Positions 20,812 to 29,647 of a stretch of DNA of 64,000 nt are shown piece after piece. Location: the NCBI RefSeq assembly GCF_963678635.1, contig NC_087064.1, positions 24,718,189-24,782,188 on the forward strand, written 5' to 3'. Numbering within the stretch: the first letter of the stretch is position 1; each line of letters begins with the position of its first letter. The stretch comes from Symsagittifera roscoffensis (Eukaryota; Xenacoelomorpha; Acoela; Convolutidae). Position numbers and translations under genes: made by a program. The notes beneath the pieces are model-generated. The model was not told the origin of the DNA. It did not search any database and worked only from the letters and a program-made list of their open reading frames with translations.

Positions 20812-23800
20812 TTATCCATTGTGAATATGGGATTGGTTTAAAAGTTGATGTTCCAAGTAGATCAACTTCATAGTGATTATTTTGACAATCTAAATAAAGT
20901 GGGAAATGTTGTAAATTATTTATTTGTGATTGTTCAACGTCAGTTTTTACTGCATATTTGCATTCCAATCGGGGTGATGTTTCATTTTCTGCAAGGTAGA
21001 ATTTTATGTTTTTGGGTATTTCAACTGTGGTTTTTCGTGTAAGTAATTCAGGTGGCGTATTTCGACTCAAGGTGTCTGGTAATGCAAGATTTTTTCCTGC
21101 GGTCCAAACTATATGTAAGTTTGGGAATTTCATTAAAATGAGTTGAAATCTATAAACTCGGTGGTTTGGATTAGACTTTTGTGTAAAAAGAAAGATGATT
21201 GGTTTATGGTCTGTGAATAGAACTGTGGGATGTTTTGATCCAAGTATCAGAAATTCATATTCTGTTAGTGTATATATTATGGCTGTACATTCTCTCATTA
21301 GAGTTGAGAGTCGTAGCTCTGCTTGAGTGAATAATCGAGAATTTGCTGATATGAGGTTCATTTTATTTGTACTATTATGTGATTGTAATAATGCTGCGCC
21401 GATGCCAAAGTTCGAAGCATCGCACATTGCATAAAATGGTTGATTTGAATCTGGAATTGTGTTTGAAATTTGTTCAGTTAGAAGTTTTTTAATTTCTTCA
21501 AATCGAGCTTGATGTTCTGTATTCCATTCAAAATTATTTTGTTGTCTAAGTATGTTATAGAATGGTCGTAGATATAATTGCATTTTATAAACATATTTGC
21601 TTAAAAAGTTTAACATTCCAAGGAATTCTTGGATTTTCTTTTTATTTGTTGGTGGTTGGAGTTTTTGAATAGCGTCTATACGTGATTTCAATGGAGTGAT
21701 TGTTTTTCTTTCTATATTATGCCCTAAGAATTTAACTTTTGTCAAAAAGAAGTGTGATTTATCAGGGGCGGCCTTCAGATTTTCGTTCTGAAGTATTTGG
21801 TGATATTGTTCTAAAACATTGAACATTTCCTCTTTTGTCTGTGATTGCATAAAAACATCGTCTAAATAGGTGATTGCATTTTTCTTGAGTATTAGTGGTC
21901 GAAAAATTTTGCTCATAAAAGCTGAAAATGCTGCTGGTCCTATGGATATTCCATAGAATAAGCGGTTGAATTCGTATTGTTGATTTCCAATAACAAATTG
22001 TGTTAAGCGTCGTGATTGTTCATCTAATGGCATTTGATTATATGCACTATTCATATCGGCGGTGGTAAAGTATTTTCCGTTTATTTTTGTTAAAATAACT
22101 TGTATTGGTTCAATGGGCCAATTACACTTTGATTCATCTATGAGTGAGTTGAGGTATCTAGCATCGAGAACAATTTTTAATGATTCTCCTTTGGCTAGAA
22201 TGATAACAGGGTTGATAAATGTGTTGCCTTTTGGTTGTTCCTTTTTGTTTACTGGTGATTTAATGTTGTATTGTTCTAAAATGTCGAGTAATCTGTTCAC
22301 TTTATCGTGTAAGTGAATTGGTACTTTACTTGCTCTTTGTTTTTTGAAAACTGCGTCTGGTTTTAATGGGAGATGTAGTGATGAGCTGATTTTTCCAACA
22401 TCAAATTTGGATGTTGCATAGACTGATGAATATTTAATTAGCTGTTTTGCTAGTTTTTCAAATTCGTCTTGTGTTATTTGTGAATGTTGGAAATTGAACA
22501 TTGTTAAAAATTTCTGTTGATTCTCTGTGTAGTTACTTATGTTGAATGTAGGTTTGAAATATGGGGTTTTTGTGAAATAATCCGTATTTCTGTTTTCGTT
22601 ACTTATTATATTATTTATAGATAATTCTTCATTAAGGGTTGTGGATTGGCAAATATCTAGTAATTGGAGTATATTATTTACACGATATGCTTTTTCGTGT
22701 ATTGGTGATATTGTAGCGTTGGTTTCGCAATAGCCTAAAAGTCCTATAGGTAATATTACTTGGTAAGGTGTATTGTTGTATACATGTAAGGAAATAATAT
22801 CTGAATTCGAGTTTTTCAAATATTTTATTGATGAGATTATGATTTTGAAAAACTTATGAATAGGTTTGAATTCAAAATCTGACATATAAAATTTTTGTTT
22901 GTTTTGTTTTTTATCATATTGGTGAACTTGTTTCATTGAAAAATTATAGATGTTTCCTGATAGTGGTTTCAAGTGTTTTCTTTGTTGGTTATATATTGGG
23001 TAAAATTTTGAAAAAAATGGTGGTTGTTTATTTAATCTTTGAAAAAATGTTAGGGATGTGTCTTTTGTTTTTGTATATTTATCTTTGATTAATATTTTAC
23101 TATTCAAGATGTTGATTGTTGGTATATATTTAGAGATAAATGGTATTCCAATGATATTGTGTTTAATATCAGTGATATGGAATATTTGTTTAAATGGTTT
23201 GGTTAAAATTTTGTTTTGCTCCATTGTTCTTGTGGGGAGAAGAAATAATTGAATTTTTCCGTAGTTTATTAATGTTGATCCTTGTGCTGTTGCTAGTTTG
23301 CTGGAGGTTTCAAGAGGTGTTAGCTTTGGGTGTAAGGTTTTTATTTCATTCCATGTGGGAATGTTTATTATATTTGATTCTGCTCCTGAATCAATTAAAA
23401 AATCAATTTCAAGATCTGGTGGTTGAAATTCTTTGCTTCTTGGACTTTCCAAAAGAAATGGTATTGTCCAAATTTTTTCTTTGGGTTGTTCTTTTTGTAT
23501 GTTTTGATAGATGTGATTTGTATTCAAGCATTTTGTTTTTTCTTTCTCATTGGGTTGGTTTGTAGTGTTAATTTCATTAGTTTTTTGTGTCGTCGGTGTG
23601 GAATGGACGGGTTCAATATAATAATTGTGAAGGAGTTCTGATTGATTCTCATATATGTGTGATGAAAAAGGTTCTTCATATATAACAGGTTCATAGTCAT
23701 TTTCGACTTTTATCATGTTGATGGAGAGAGTGTTTTCTGCATCGCTTTCTGAATCTGATGATCCACAGTTTATTTGATTGAGTTGTAACGTATCAGTTAC

Positions 23801-26800
23801 TGTGTCATCAATACCTGGAGGGTCTGATGTTGTTTCTGGATTAGATTGTACTTGATTAATATGTCTTTGATGTTTAGGTGTACTACTTCTGTGGCGATTA
23901 TTAGAATTATTATAGTTATTATTATTCCGGTGTGGTGATTGGGAATAATTTCTATAACGATTATTATAACTTGAGTGTCGATTTTGTGAATTATTTCGCG
24001 ATCTGTTTTGGTAATTATTGTTTGGTCTGTTATAGTTCGATCTATTATATGAGTTATTCCTTGATTGATTGTTCGGGTAATTCTGGTTTCGGTTGTTTGA
24101 ATAACTTCTATTCCGATTATTGGAGTAGTTTCTATTCCTATTGTATGATGAATTTCGTGATTGATTGTTTGGATAATAATTATTTCTTGATTGGGAATTA
24201 GATCTAGAAACAAATCGTTGTGTATTTGAATGTGATCTGAAGTAGTTATTTCGACTATTTGGTCTATTGTAGTGATTTTGTGATGAATTATGCGTGTTTC
24301 TTCGTTCTGGTGATCTTCCTCTATAACTTGAGTTATATGGTGATTGATTTCTTGTATAATTTGTATTGTTCGGGAGTGGTTTTCCTGAACTGTTGTTGCT
24401 GTAGACTGTTTTGTTCGGTAGATTTTGATCTTTTTTCATGTATTGATAGAATGATTTATTTGGTTCTTTATATTTTTGAGGTTTATTTTGATTGTCTTGC
24501 TGTTTTTGTCTACATTCAGAAATACTATGTCCGTATCGTCGGCAATAATTACACCATTTTTTGAAAGATGGTTTGCCTTTAAAGTTTGGGTGTTTTTCGT
24601 AAATATTGAGTATTTCAGTGATTTTTTCAACGAGATCTGTATCTGATTCCTGTATATTGTTTATATTTGTGGAAGCTGTTTCAATTCTGTTAACGTATTG
24701 TAATTTCAGATTTTCCGTTTCTTCGAGTTTCATTGTGATTTCTGTTTGTTCTAGTTTGTCTACTAGTTTTCGAAAATCTAAATTGGGTTCTCGAATTGAC
24801 GAAGGATGGGATGCTCTCTTTTTTATTGCTATTTTCCTTAATTGTGGTGTTAAGGTCATCATTAAGATTTTTGTCATCTTTGTGTTTTTATATTCATGTG
24901 TATTTAATGAATATGCTTTTCGAACTAGTGTTTCGATTCGTACTGCTAATTGCTTGATGGTTTCGTTTGGTAATCTGCGAATTTCATTACATAAAACTCT
25001 TTGTTGTGGTTTGTTTCTTTCGGAGTCAAACATTTTTGAAAATTCTTGTGTGAATCTTTTCCAATTTGATTTTATTTCTATAGGCAATACTGAAAACCAT
25101 TTTTGGGCTGCGCCATCTAGAGTTGTTTGTATTAACGCTGTGCGTCGATGTATCCAGTTTTGATGTAGTGGCGTATTAATTGGTTCAGGTCCTATATTTA
25201 AAATCAAATTTGCTGTGACTGCATTTAAATAGTCTTCTACAGAATATTCAGGGTCTGTTCCTGTGAATACCATTAAAGGTTTATTTGATGTTATTGATGA
25301 TCCACCCATAAGGTATGGATTCATCGTCATTTGTAATGATTCTGCTGCATTTGGCATTTGAGAAAAATTTGAAAGTTGATTTCTTGTTATTTCGTGTTGT
25401 TGAAGATAATATGGGAGTGGTATTTCATTTTGCATTTGTGCTGGTTGGTACGAGTTTGCAATCATTGGGTTTTGTTGCTGAATTGGTTGAAAAGATTGTG
25501 TATTAATTGGGTTTTGTTGTTGAATTGGTTGTTGATTTTGTGTATCTATTGGTTGTGGAGAAAAAATTCTATGATATGTATGTGGTTTCTGTATTCCTTG
25601 TCCACGATATTCTTGATTATAGGGTGTAAATATATCTGGTTGTAAGAAATCATCATCTGAGGATAAGTAATCCATTTGATAAGATGTTTGTTTTTTATTT
25701 TTATTTTGTTGAAAAAATGGATAGTTTTCACTACGATCCTGTGGAGGACGTAAATTTGTTTGGAAATTTACTGAATTAGGTGGTGCCATTGGGTTATCCC
25801 AGTTTCGAGATCTTGTATAATTACTAAAAATTTTTCGTGGTTGATAATTTGTTTTTGATGGATGTGTGTAATTATAATTATGGTCTGCAAAGTTGTTTCT
25901 GGTGAACGTTTTGCGTGTTTTTGGTGGTATTGTCATGGGTCTGTATGTTTGGTAATCCATGTGTGAATATTTTGGGGCAACTGAAGGTTTAACGGTTGAT
26001 TGTAATGTTACCTGTGTTTGTGAAGGATTTGTATTTCTTGGTGTTGTTAAGTTTGGACGTATTGGTGAAATACTTTGTTGTGTAGTTGTTGTGTGTACGA
26101 TTTCTTCATTTATGAAGTGTGATGGTGTCTGGATATCTTGTTGAGTAAGATTCCTAGTTCCATTGAGGTTTTCATTGTGTATGACTGTAGAGTTTAAACT
26201 ATTATTTTGTATATCGGGTAAAAATGTATTATAGTTTAATGGTGTTGCATCAATGGTTAATGGTATTACTCGTACATAATCTCTTACATAAGATATCGTA
26301 CTTATTGCTTGACTTGAGATTGATTGTGGGAAGTTTATGGATGCGGGATGAGACCATTCGGGGTCCCAAACATAGTCTGATTGTTCTGTGATGGCAGTAT
26401 CATCGTTTGAGTTTTGGGGTCTAAAATTTTTTCTTGCTTGTGAAATTAAATCAATATTATGTGTGAAATAATCTATTATGAACCATGCCAAGATTTTTTG
26501 TAAGTCGTGTTTTGTATGTTGTGAAACTTCATCTTTCGTGAAATTTTCTTTAATTATATTTAGAAAACTAGAGAGTAGTGTGATTTCATGTCGTACTCTT
26601 ATATGTTTAGATGTTTCTGTTGGTGAGTCATTTGGTATCTGGATTTCGTTTTCTAATATCGAGATATAACTATATATTATCGCAAAAACTTCATTGGTGA
26701 ATATGGAGTTTGCTCTTTGTGAGTTATGATATTGGATGCTTTTTATATATTCTGAGAATACTTTTGAGAATTCTAAATCAAGGTCGTCTGTTTGAATTAT

Positions 26801-26878
26801 ATATTTACTGTGATTCTGGTTTGGTGAGCTGAATTCTATGGAGTAGATTCCGTATTGTTGTGTTAGGTTACATATCTT
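20795..26878 (-). CDS. Gag-protease-reverse transcriptase-RNase H polyprotein of the giant element
   Basis: The first ATG is at 26491 (1,898 codons), but the frame is open with coding-like composition from 26878, so the true product is probably longer. Counted from 26491: a retrotransposon gag capsid-like domain around residues 430-530 (WFSVLP, FSKMFDSERNKP), then a CCHC knuckle (CNYCRRYGHSISEC, about 647). A long Asn/Ser/Arg/Tyr-rich tract at about 690-880 is a likely RNA-binding linker. Protease (LIDSGAESN, about 1032), RT with YLDDVFM (about 1540), and RNase H (MCDASNFGIG near 1688, FTDHKPIIF, LPDTLSRN near 1810) follow. The order is that of Ty3/gypsy. Gag and pol share one frame. The stop is at 20795-20797, with integrase in the +1 frame directly after. 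All catalytic motifs look intact. Confidence 0.93.
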   Translation of the reverse strand, partial: KICNLTQQYGIYSIEFSSPNQNHSKYIIQTDDLDLEFSKVFSEYIKSIQYHNSQRANSIFTNEVFAIIYSYISILENEIQIPNDSPTETSKHIRVRHEITLLSSFLNIIKENFTKDEVSQHTKHDLQKILAWFIIDYFTHNIDLISQARKNFRPQNSNDDTAITEQSDYVWDPEWSHPASINFPQSISSQAISTISYVRDYVRVIPLTIDATPLNYNTFLPDIQNNSLNSTVIHNENLNGTRNLTQQDIQTPSHFINEEIVHTTTTQQSISPIRPNLTTPRNTNPSQTQVTLQSTVKPSVAPKYSHMDYQTYRPMTIPPKTRKTFTRNNFADHNYNYTHPSKTNYQPRKIFSNYTRSRNWDNPMAPPNSVNFQTNLRPPQDRSENYPFFQQNKNKKQTSYQMDYLSSDDDFLQPDIFTPYNQEYRGQGIQKPHTYHRIFSPQPIDTQNQQPIQQQNPINTQSFQPIQQQNPMIANSYQPAQMQNEIPLPYYLQQHEITRNQLSNFSQMPNAAESLQMTMNPYLMGGSSITSNKPLMVFTGTDPEYSVEDYLNAVTANLILNIGPEPINTPLHQNWIHRRTALIQTTLDGAAQKWFSVLPIEIKSNWKRFTQEFSKMFDSERNKPQQRVLCNEIRRLPNETIKQLAVRIETLVRKAYSLNTHEYKNTKMTKILMMTLTPQLRKIAIKKRASHPSSIREPNLDFRKLVDKLEQTEITMKLEETENLKLQYVNRIETASTNINNIQESDTDLVEKITEILNIYEKHPNFKGKPSFKKWCNYCRRYGHSISECRQKQQDNQNKPQKYKEPNKSFYQYMKKDQNLPNKTVYSNNSSGKPLPNNTNYTRNQSPYNSSYRGRSPERRNTHNSSQNHYNRPNSRNNYFRSHSNTQRFVSRSNSQSRNNYYPNNQSRNSSYNRNRNYSNNRNRSYSNNRNQNYPNNQSRNNSYNRSNYNRPNNNYQNRSRNNSQNRHSSYNNRYRNYSQSPHRNNNNYNNSNNRHRSSTPKHQRHINQVQSNPETTSDPPGIDDTVTDTLQLNQINCGSSDSESDAENTLSINMIKVENDYEPVIYEEPFSSHIYENQSELLHNYYIEPVHSTPTTQKTNEINTTNQPNEKEKTKCLNTNHIYQNIQKEQPKEKIWTIPFLLESPRSKEFQPPDLEIDFLIDSGAESNIINIPTWNEIKTLHPKLTPLETSSKLATAQGSTLINYGKIQLFLLPTRTMEQNKILTKPFKQIFHITDIKHNIIGIPFISKYIPTINILNSKILIKDKYTKTKDTSLTFFQRLNKQPPFFSKFYPIYNQQRKHLKPLSGNIYNFSMKQVHQYDKKQNKQKFYMSDFEFKPIHKFFKIIISSIKYLKNSNSDIISLHVYNNTPYQVILPIGLLGYCETNATISPIHEKAYRVNNILQLLDICQSTTLNEELSINNIISNENRNTDYFTKTPYFKPTFNISNYTENQQKFLTMFNFQHSQITQDEFEKLAKQLIKYSSVYATSKFDVGKISSSLHLPLKPDAVFKKQRASKVPIHLHDKVNRLLDILEQYNIKSPVNKKEQPKGNTFINPVIILAKGESLKIVLDARYLNSLIDESKCNWPIEPIQVILTKINGKYFTTADMNSAYNQMPLDEQSRRLTQFVIGNQQYEFNRLFYGISIGPAAFSAFMSKIFRPLILKKNAITYLDDVFMQSQTKEEMFNVLEQYHQILQNENLKAAPDKSHFFLTKVKFLGHNIERKTITPLKSRIDAIQKLQPPTNKKKIQEFLGMLNFLSKYVYKMQLYLRPFYNILRQQNNFEWNTEHQARFEEIKKLLTEQISNTIPDSNQPFYAMCDASNFGIGAALLQSHNSTNKMNLISANSRLFTQAELRLSTLMRECTAIIYTLTEYEFLILGSKHPTVLFTDHKPIIFLFTQKSNPNHRVYRFQLILMKFPNLHIVWTAGKNLALPDTLSRNTPPELLTRKTTVEIPKNIKFYLAENETSPRLECKYAVKTDVEQSQINNLQHFPLYLDCQNNHYEVDLLGTSTFKPIPYSQWIKNNTH

Positions 26879-27080
26879 TTAGATAGTGATCGATAATTTG
26901 TCTTTTGATTTTTACATCTGGGAACTCTGTTTTACATGGACTGATTCCGGGTTCAAACAAATTTAAGAGTAAATTTTTGCAGAATAAATGCTGTCCTCTA
27001 TCAGTGGTTGCATCTACGATAAAGGGGAAAATATCATCATCATCTGGACTTTCTTCACCTGGGGTGTGCGTTGAGCTCAT
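26868..27080 (-). CDS. Small leader ORF 2 (70 codons), probably the N-terminal part of Gag
   Basis: The frame starts at an ATG inside the end of the 155-codon ORF and stops at TAA 26870-26868. The gag-pol frame opens at 26878, so the two overlap by about ten bases in a +1 relationship. The protein has an acidic start (ESPDDDD) and no recognised motif. The tight abutment suggests that it once was, or still is by recoding, continuous with gag. Confidence 0.5.
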   Translation of the reverse strand: MSSTHTPGEESPDDDDIFPFIVDATTDRGQHLFCKNLLLNLFEPGISPCKTEFPDVKIKRQIIDHYLKDM

Positions 27081-27522
27081 TTTTTCGTTCGATGACTGTT
27101 AATATGTAATTATCAATGTGTCTAATTGGTTGATTCCAATTGTATAAATGTACTGGTTTGTGTTTATACTGCTTTTTTATTCTTCTTTTTCCTCTTTTTG
27201 ATGAATTTGAAGTTGTTTCTGAGTCAGAGAAATATAATTGATCGTGAATTGGGCAATTTTTATCTATTGATTCTTTTAGTTTATAAAGTTCGTCTAAACT
27301 GTTGGTTTCTGATTCTGAAAATGCGTTTCGATTTTTTGAAAATCTTTTTCGTGTTATTTGTCTTTGTTTAGTTATTATTTTTCTCTTTAATGTTTGTCGT
27401 TTTGTTCTAATGTATCCAACTGTTTGTGTATGAGGTGTGATTACAAGGTCGTATTTTTTGTTATCTATTTCACAATTGTGTAAAACGATTGTTTGTTTAT
27501 TTCCTAGGTTTTTAAATGACAT
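27055..27522 (-). CDS. Leader ORF 1, basic 155-residue protein of unknown function
   Basis: ATG to TGA, overlapping the next ORF by 26 bases in the +1 relationship. Two Lys/Arg-rich clusters (RQTLKRKIITKQRQITRKR, about residues 41-60, and KRGKRRIKKQYKHK, about 109-122) flank an acidic/Ser segment. This suggests a nuclear or nucleic-acid-binding protein, or the matrix-like N terminus of Gag. I recognise no family. It is the first substantial ORF after the leader. Confidence 0.55.
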   Translation of the reverse strand: MSFKNLGNKQTIVLHNCEIDNKKYDLVITPHTQTVGYIRTKRQTLKRKIITKQRQITRKRFSKNRNAFSESETNSLDELYKLKESIDKNCPIHDQLYFSDSETTSNSSKRGKRRIKKQYKHKPVHLYNWNQPIRHIDNYILTVIERKNELNAHPR

Positions 27523-28038
27523 AAGGTTTAGGATGACGGATGCAAAAGGTTGTTAAACGATTTCTATTTGCTTAAACTGTTAGTCCTTACGATTTTTTTG
27601 TTAGCCTAACCTGGGTCTATTTGTTCAGGGTTGGGGAGAAAAGTATATCGATTCCGAAGAATGATTTTATACTTTCTCGTGGATAGTATAAGCTAAGGTG
27701 TTAACTTACTTAATCTTACTTAAGGGTAGTGATTGTGTTCAGGGTTGGAGGATAGTAAATCGATCCACAAGGTTCAGGTATAATTAGAACGCGAGTAGTT
27801 CGTTAGATACTATTTTAAACTTACTAAGTTTAAGATTTATCCTGGGTCTGGTAAGAGGGGGGATCAAGTGAAGGATGAATAACCGAAGTTCTTCACTGTT
27901 TATCCTAATTTGAATGATTAGTTTTGTTCAAAAATTTCTATTAGTCCTGGGTTTTTAGAAAGGGTTGGATAGTGAATCGACGTTTGAGGTCGTTAGACAC
28001 TAGTTAAGTGGGTGGGGGAGAACAAAGTTGTTCTTTTT

Positions 28039-28123
28039 GATCCAAGGATAGGCCTTGATGATCAAGTTTTAAATTTAATTAAATAGAAAATGATTTAAGA
28101 TCCAAGGATAAGCCTTGATGATC
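28039..28123. repeat. Short direct repeat in the leader, two 25-bp units
   Basis: GATCCAAGGATA, then G or A, then GCCTTGATGATC, at 28039-28063 and 28099-28123. The units differ by one base and each contains an inverted CAAGG/CCTTG stem. Confidence 0.8.
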
Positions 28124-28750
28124 TGATTTTAAAATTAAGTGAATTTAAGTTTAAAATGTTTTAAATTTGTGTAAAGAATAGATTTAGTATTTTTATGATA
28201 TTAGTGAGCTTATGATTGCTGTTATGTTTAGGCGATGAAGCTGGAACAACAGGATGATTTATAATTACTAACCATTTATTGTCATGCTACTAATTTTTAT
28301 TTTGATTTTTCAATAAATATTTTTCAAACATGTTTTGTATATTACTGCAGAATTTAGGAAAACGATCTGAGATCTTTTTATCAATCGTTATTGTATATTA
28401 ATAATTTTGTTTAGCGCCTGAAATGATTTTGAAGATTGACTTCAAAATTTTATGTTTGCAAATGAAAATCTAAATTCATTGCTAGTATTATTCTAAATAC
28501 AAAAGTTTGTTCTGGCTTTTGCCGAACTATCATATAACTATATGGTAAGTTTCTGCTTTGTCGTATGTCGTCTCTGGTTCGAGGTCTTCTTCCAATTCCG
28601 GGTAGTTCTGTTATCGTTCGGAATATTGGCTCTGATCTATTGAGTCGTAGAGACATTTCGATTAAATTATTGTCGTATAACATTTTGTAAATGTTTTGTC
28701 TAAATTCTAATCTATTATTGGTTAATGCTAAGCTATTAAGGTCTTGTTCG

Positions 28751-28768
28751 AGACTTATGGTCGCACCA
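28751..28768 (-). promoter_or_regulatory. Candidate primer-binding site of the giant element
   Basis: Two bases inside the 5' LTR, the minus strand reads TGGTGCGACCATAAG, beginning with the TGG that pairs with a tRNA CCA end. The complementary tRNA 3' end would be ...GGTCGCACCA. I cannot assign the tRNA, but the position and TGG are as expected. Confidence 0.55.
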
Positions 28769-28770
28769 GA

Positions 28771-29180
28771 TGAGTTAGGACCGATGGGTATAACTCATAG
28801 AGTAATTTCGGATAGGGTACACCGTCTGCTCGTCACGCTATCTTATTTTCGGCCGGATAGATTCGTGCAACTTCTTAGTCTAATACCGATCCTAATCTTA
28901 CTCTTATACTATCTAGTCTCAGGTTGTTTAACTAGTCTCTGCTAGGCTCAATAGATCTAGGGTATACTGGTTTATTGCGGCTGCTGAAGTACTCGGGAGA
29001 GTTCAACTAATTTCTAAGTTAAATTCAAATCTCTCTGGTGCTGAAATTACAAGTAATTTCAGCACTTACAAATAAGTGGATTGTTAGTTAGATGGATCAT
29101 GATTGGTTAATATTAAATACTTTACATTGGTAAAATATCTAATTTATCCAATCATAAAATGTAGTTTAGATCAGGTTCCA
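28771..29180 (-). repeat. 5' LTR of the giant element
   Basis: 410 bp, TGAGTTAGG to GGTTCCA on the + strand. It carries a 26-bp segment (TGGTAAAATATCTAATTTAT and six more bases) absent from the other LTR; otherwise one substitution separates them. The same hairpin lies at 29038-29065. The flanking CTTT at 29181-29184 matches 10296-10299. Confidence 0.93.
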
Positions 29181-29401
29181 CTTTGCGGGCGCGAAATTTT
29201 TCAAAAAACTGTTTCTCCAAATTATCAGAAAAACACTACAGGCCCCGCAGGCAAATTTTTAATAGTAGGTGTCATCTTAGAGTTTTTGAGCTAAAAGCGT
29301 ACTTTTACTTTTTGCTCAAACATTATAGACATTAGTCCATTGTTCTCAGATTTCTTAGTTTCATAGCAAAAATCATAAAAGGTTCTAAAATAAAACTTTA
29401 G

Positions 29402-29647
29402 GCCAATAGAAATACTTCAAGATGAAGATGACCAAGACAATCCAAACCAATACCAAATGCCGCCGCCAGGTAAAAACAAACCATTAAAGAGGTCAGGCAC
29501 TGCTCGAGTTCCTTCTCAGAAGCCGGAGGTCCAGAAGGAGTCACTTCAGAACACTCGGAACCCGAACGAGAACAGATTGGACAGATGGGGCAGCTTGCCT
29601 GAGAGACTTCACGACCACTTTGTGACCAGACCGCGCAGAAATTACAA
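29402..29647 (+). CDS. Exon of the unidentified gene, downstream of the retroelement
   Basis: This open exon lies between an acceptor ending TTTAG (29401) and a donor GTGAGT (29648). Its single leading base completes the glycine codon left by the exon ending at 10184. It encodes about 81 residues: an acidic stretch (QDEDDQDNPNQ), then a Pro/Lys/Arg-rich disordered part (PPPGKNKPLKRSG), and a more conserved-looking end (LDRWGSLPERLHDHFVTRP). It ends with two bases of a codon. No family recognised. The C-rich, low-T composition differs sharply from the surrounding intron. Confidence 0.6.

Larger units (their letters stand above)
27523..28770 (-). other. Leader (5' non-coding) region of the giant element
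   Basis: About 1.25 kb between the 5' LTR and the first sizeable ORF. It holds short diverged repeats built on CCTGGGT, CAGGGTTGG and ATCGA (27610-28000) and a 25-bp near-duplicate at 28039-28063 and 28099-28123, each able to fold as CAAGG/CCTTG. A 77-codon frame at 28683-28450 starts about 90 bases after the LTR. It could be a leader peptide or first exon but has no similarity I know. Such structured leaders often carry packaging signals or internal ribosome entry. Confidence 0.5.
10300..29180 (-). mobile_element. Giant (18.9 kb) env-bearing Ty3/gypsy-type LTR retroelement
   Basis: This is a complete element bounded by LTRs (10300-10683 and 28771-29180) starting TG and ending CA, flanked by CTTT at 10296-10299 and 29181-29184. 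Coding is on the minus strand in the order leader ORFs, gag, protease, RT, RNase H, integrase, small membrane ORF, ATG-less ORF, env, accessory ORF. RT before integrase, a DD35E integrase with a GPY-like C-terminal motif, and the 4-bp duplication fit the Ty3/gypsy group (4 bp is typical of insect errantiviruses). Typical members are 5-10 kb, so this one is two to three times larger. It sits in an intron in antisense. LTR similarity suggests a recent insertion, although frame breaks (described under the ORFs) may prevent activity. Confidence 0.92.

Noticed and set aside
28741-28768. tRNA gene next to the giant element's 5' LTR (GTTCGAG followed by CACCA)
   Set aside because: The T-arm stem does not pair canonically and no D-arm or anticodon arm is present upstream. 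The CACCA is explained as the complement of a primer-binding site.
28691-28945. 84-codon + strand frame at the right LTR (also 10289-10474 at the left)
   Set aside because: Runs through LTR and primer site in antisense; duplicated only because the LTR is duplicated.
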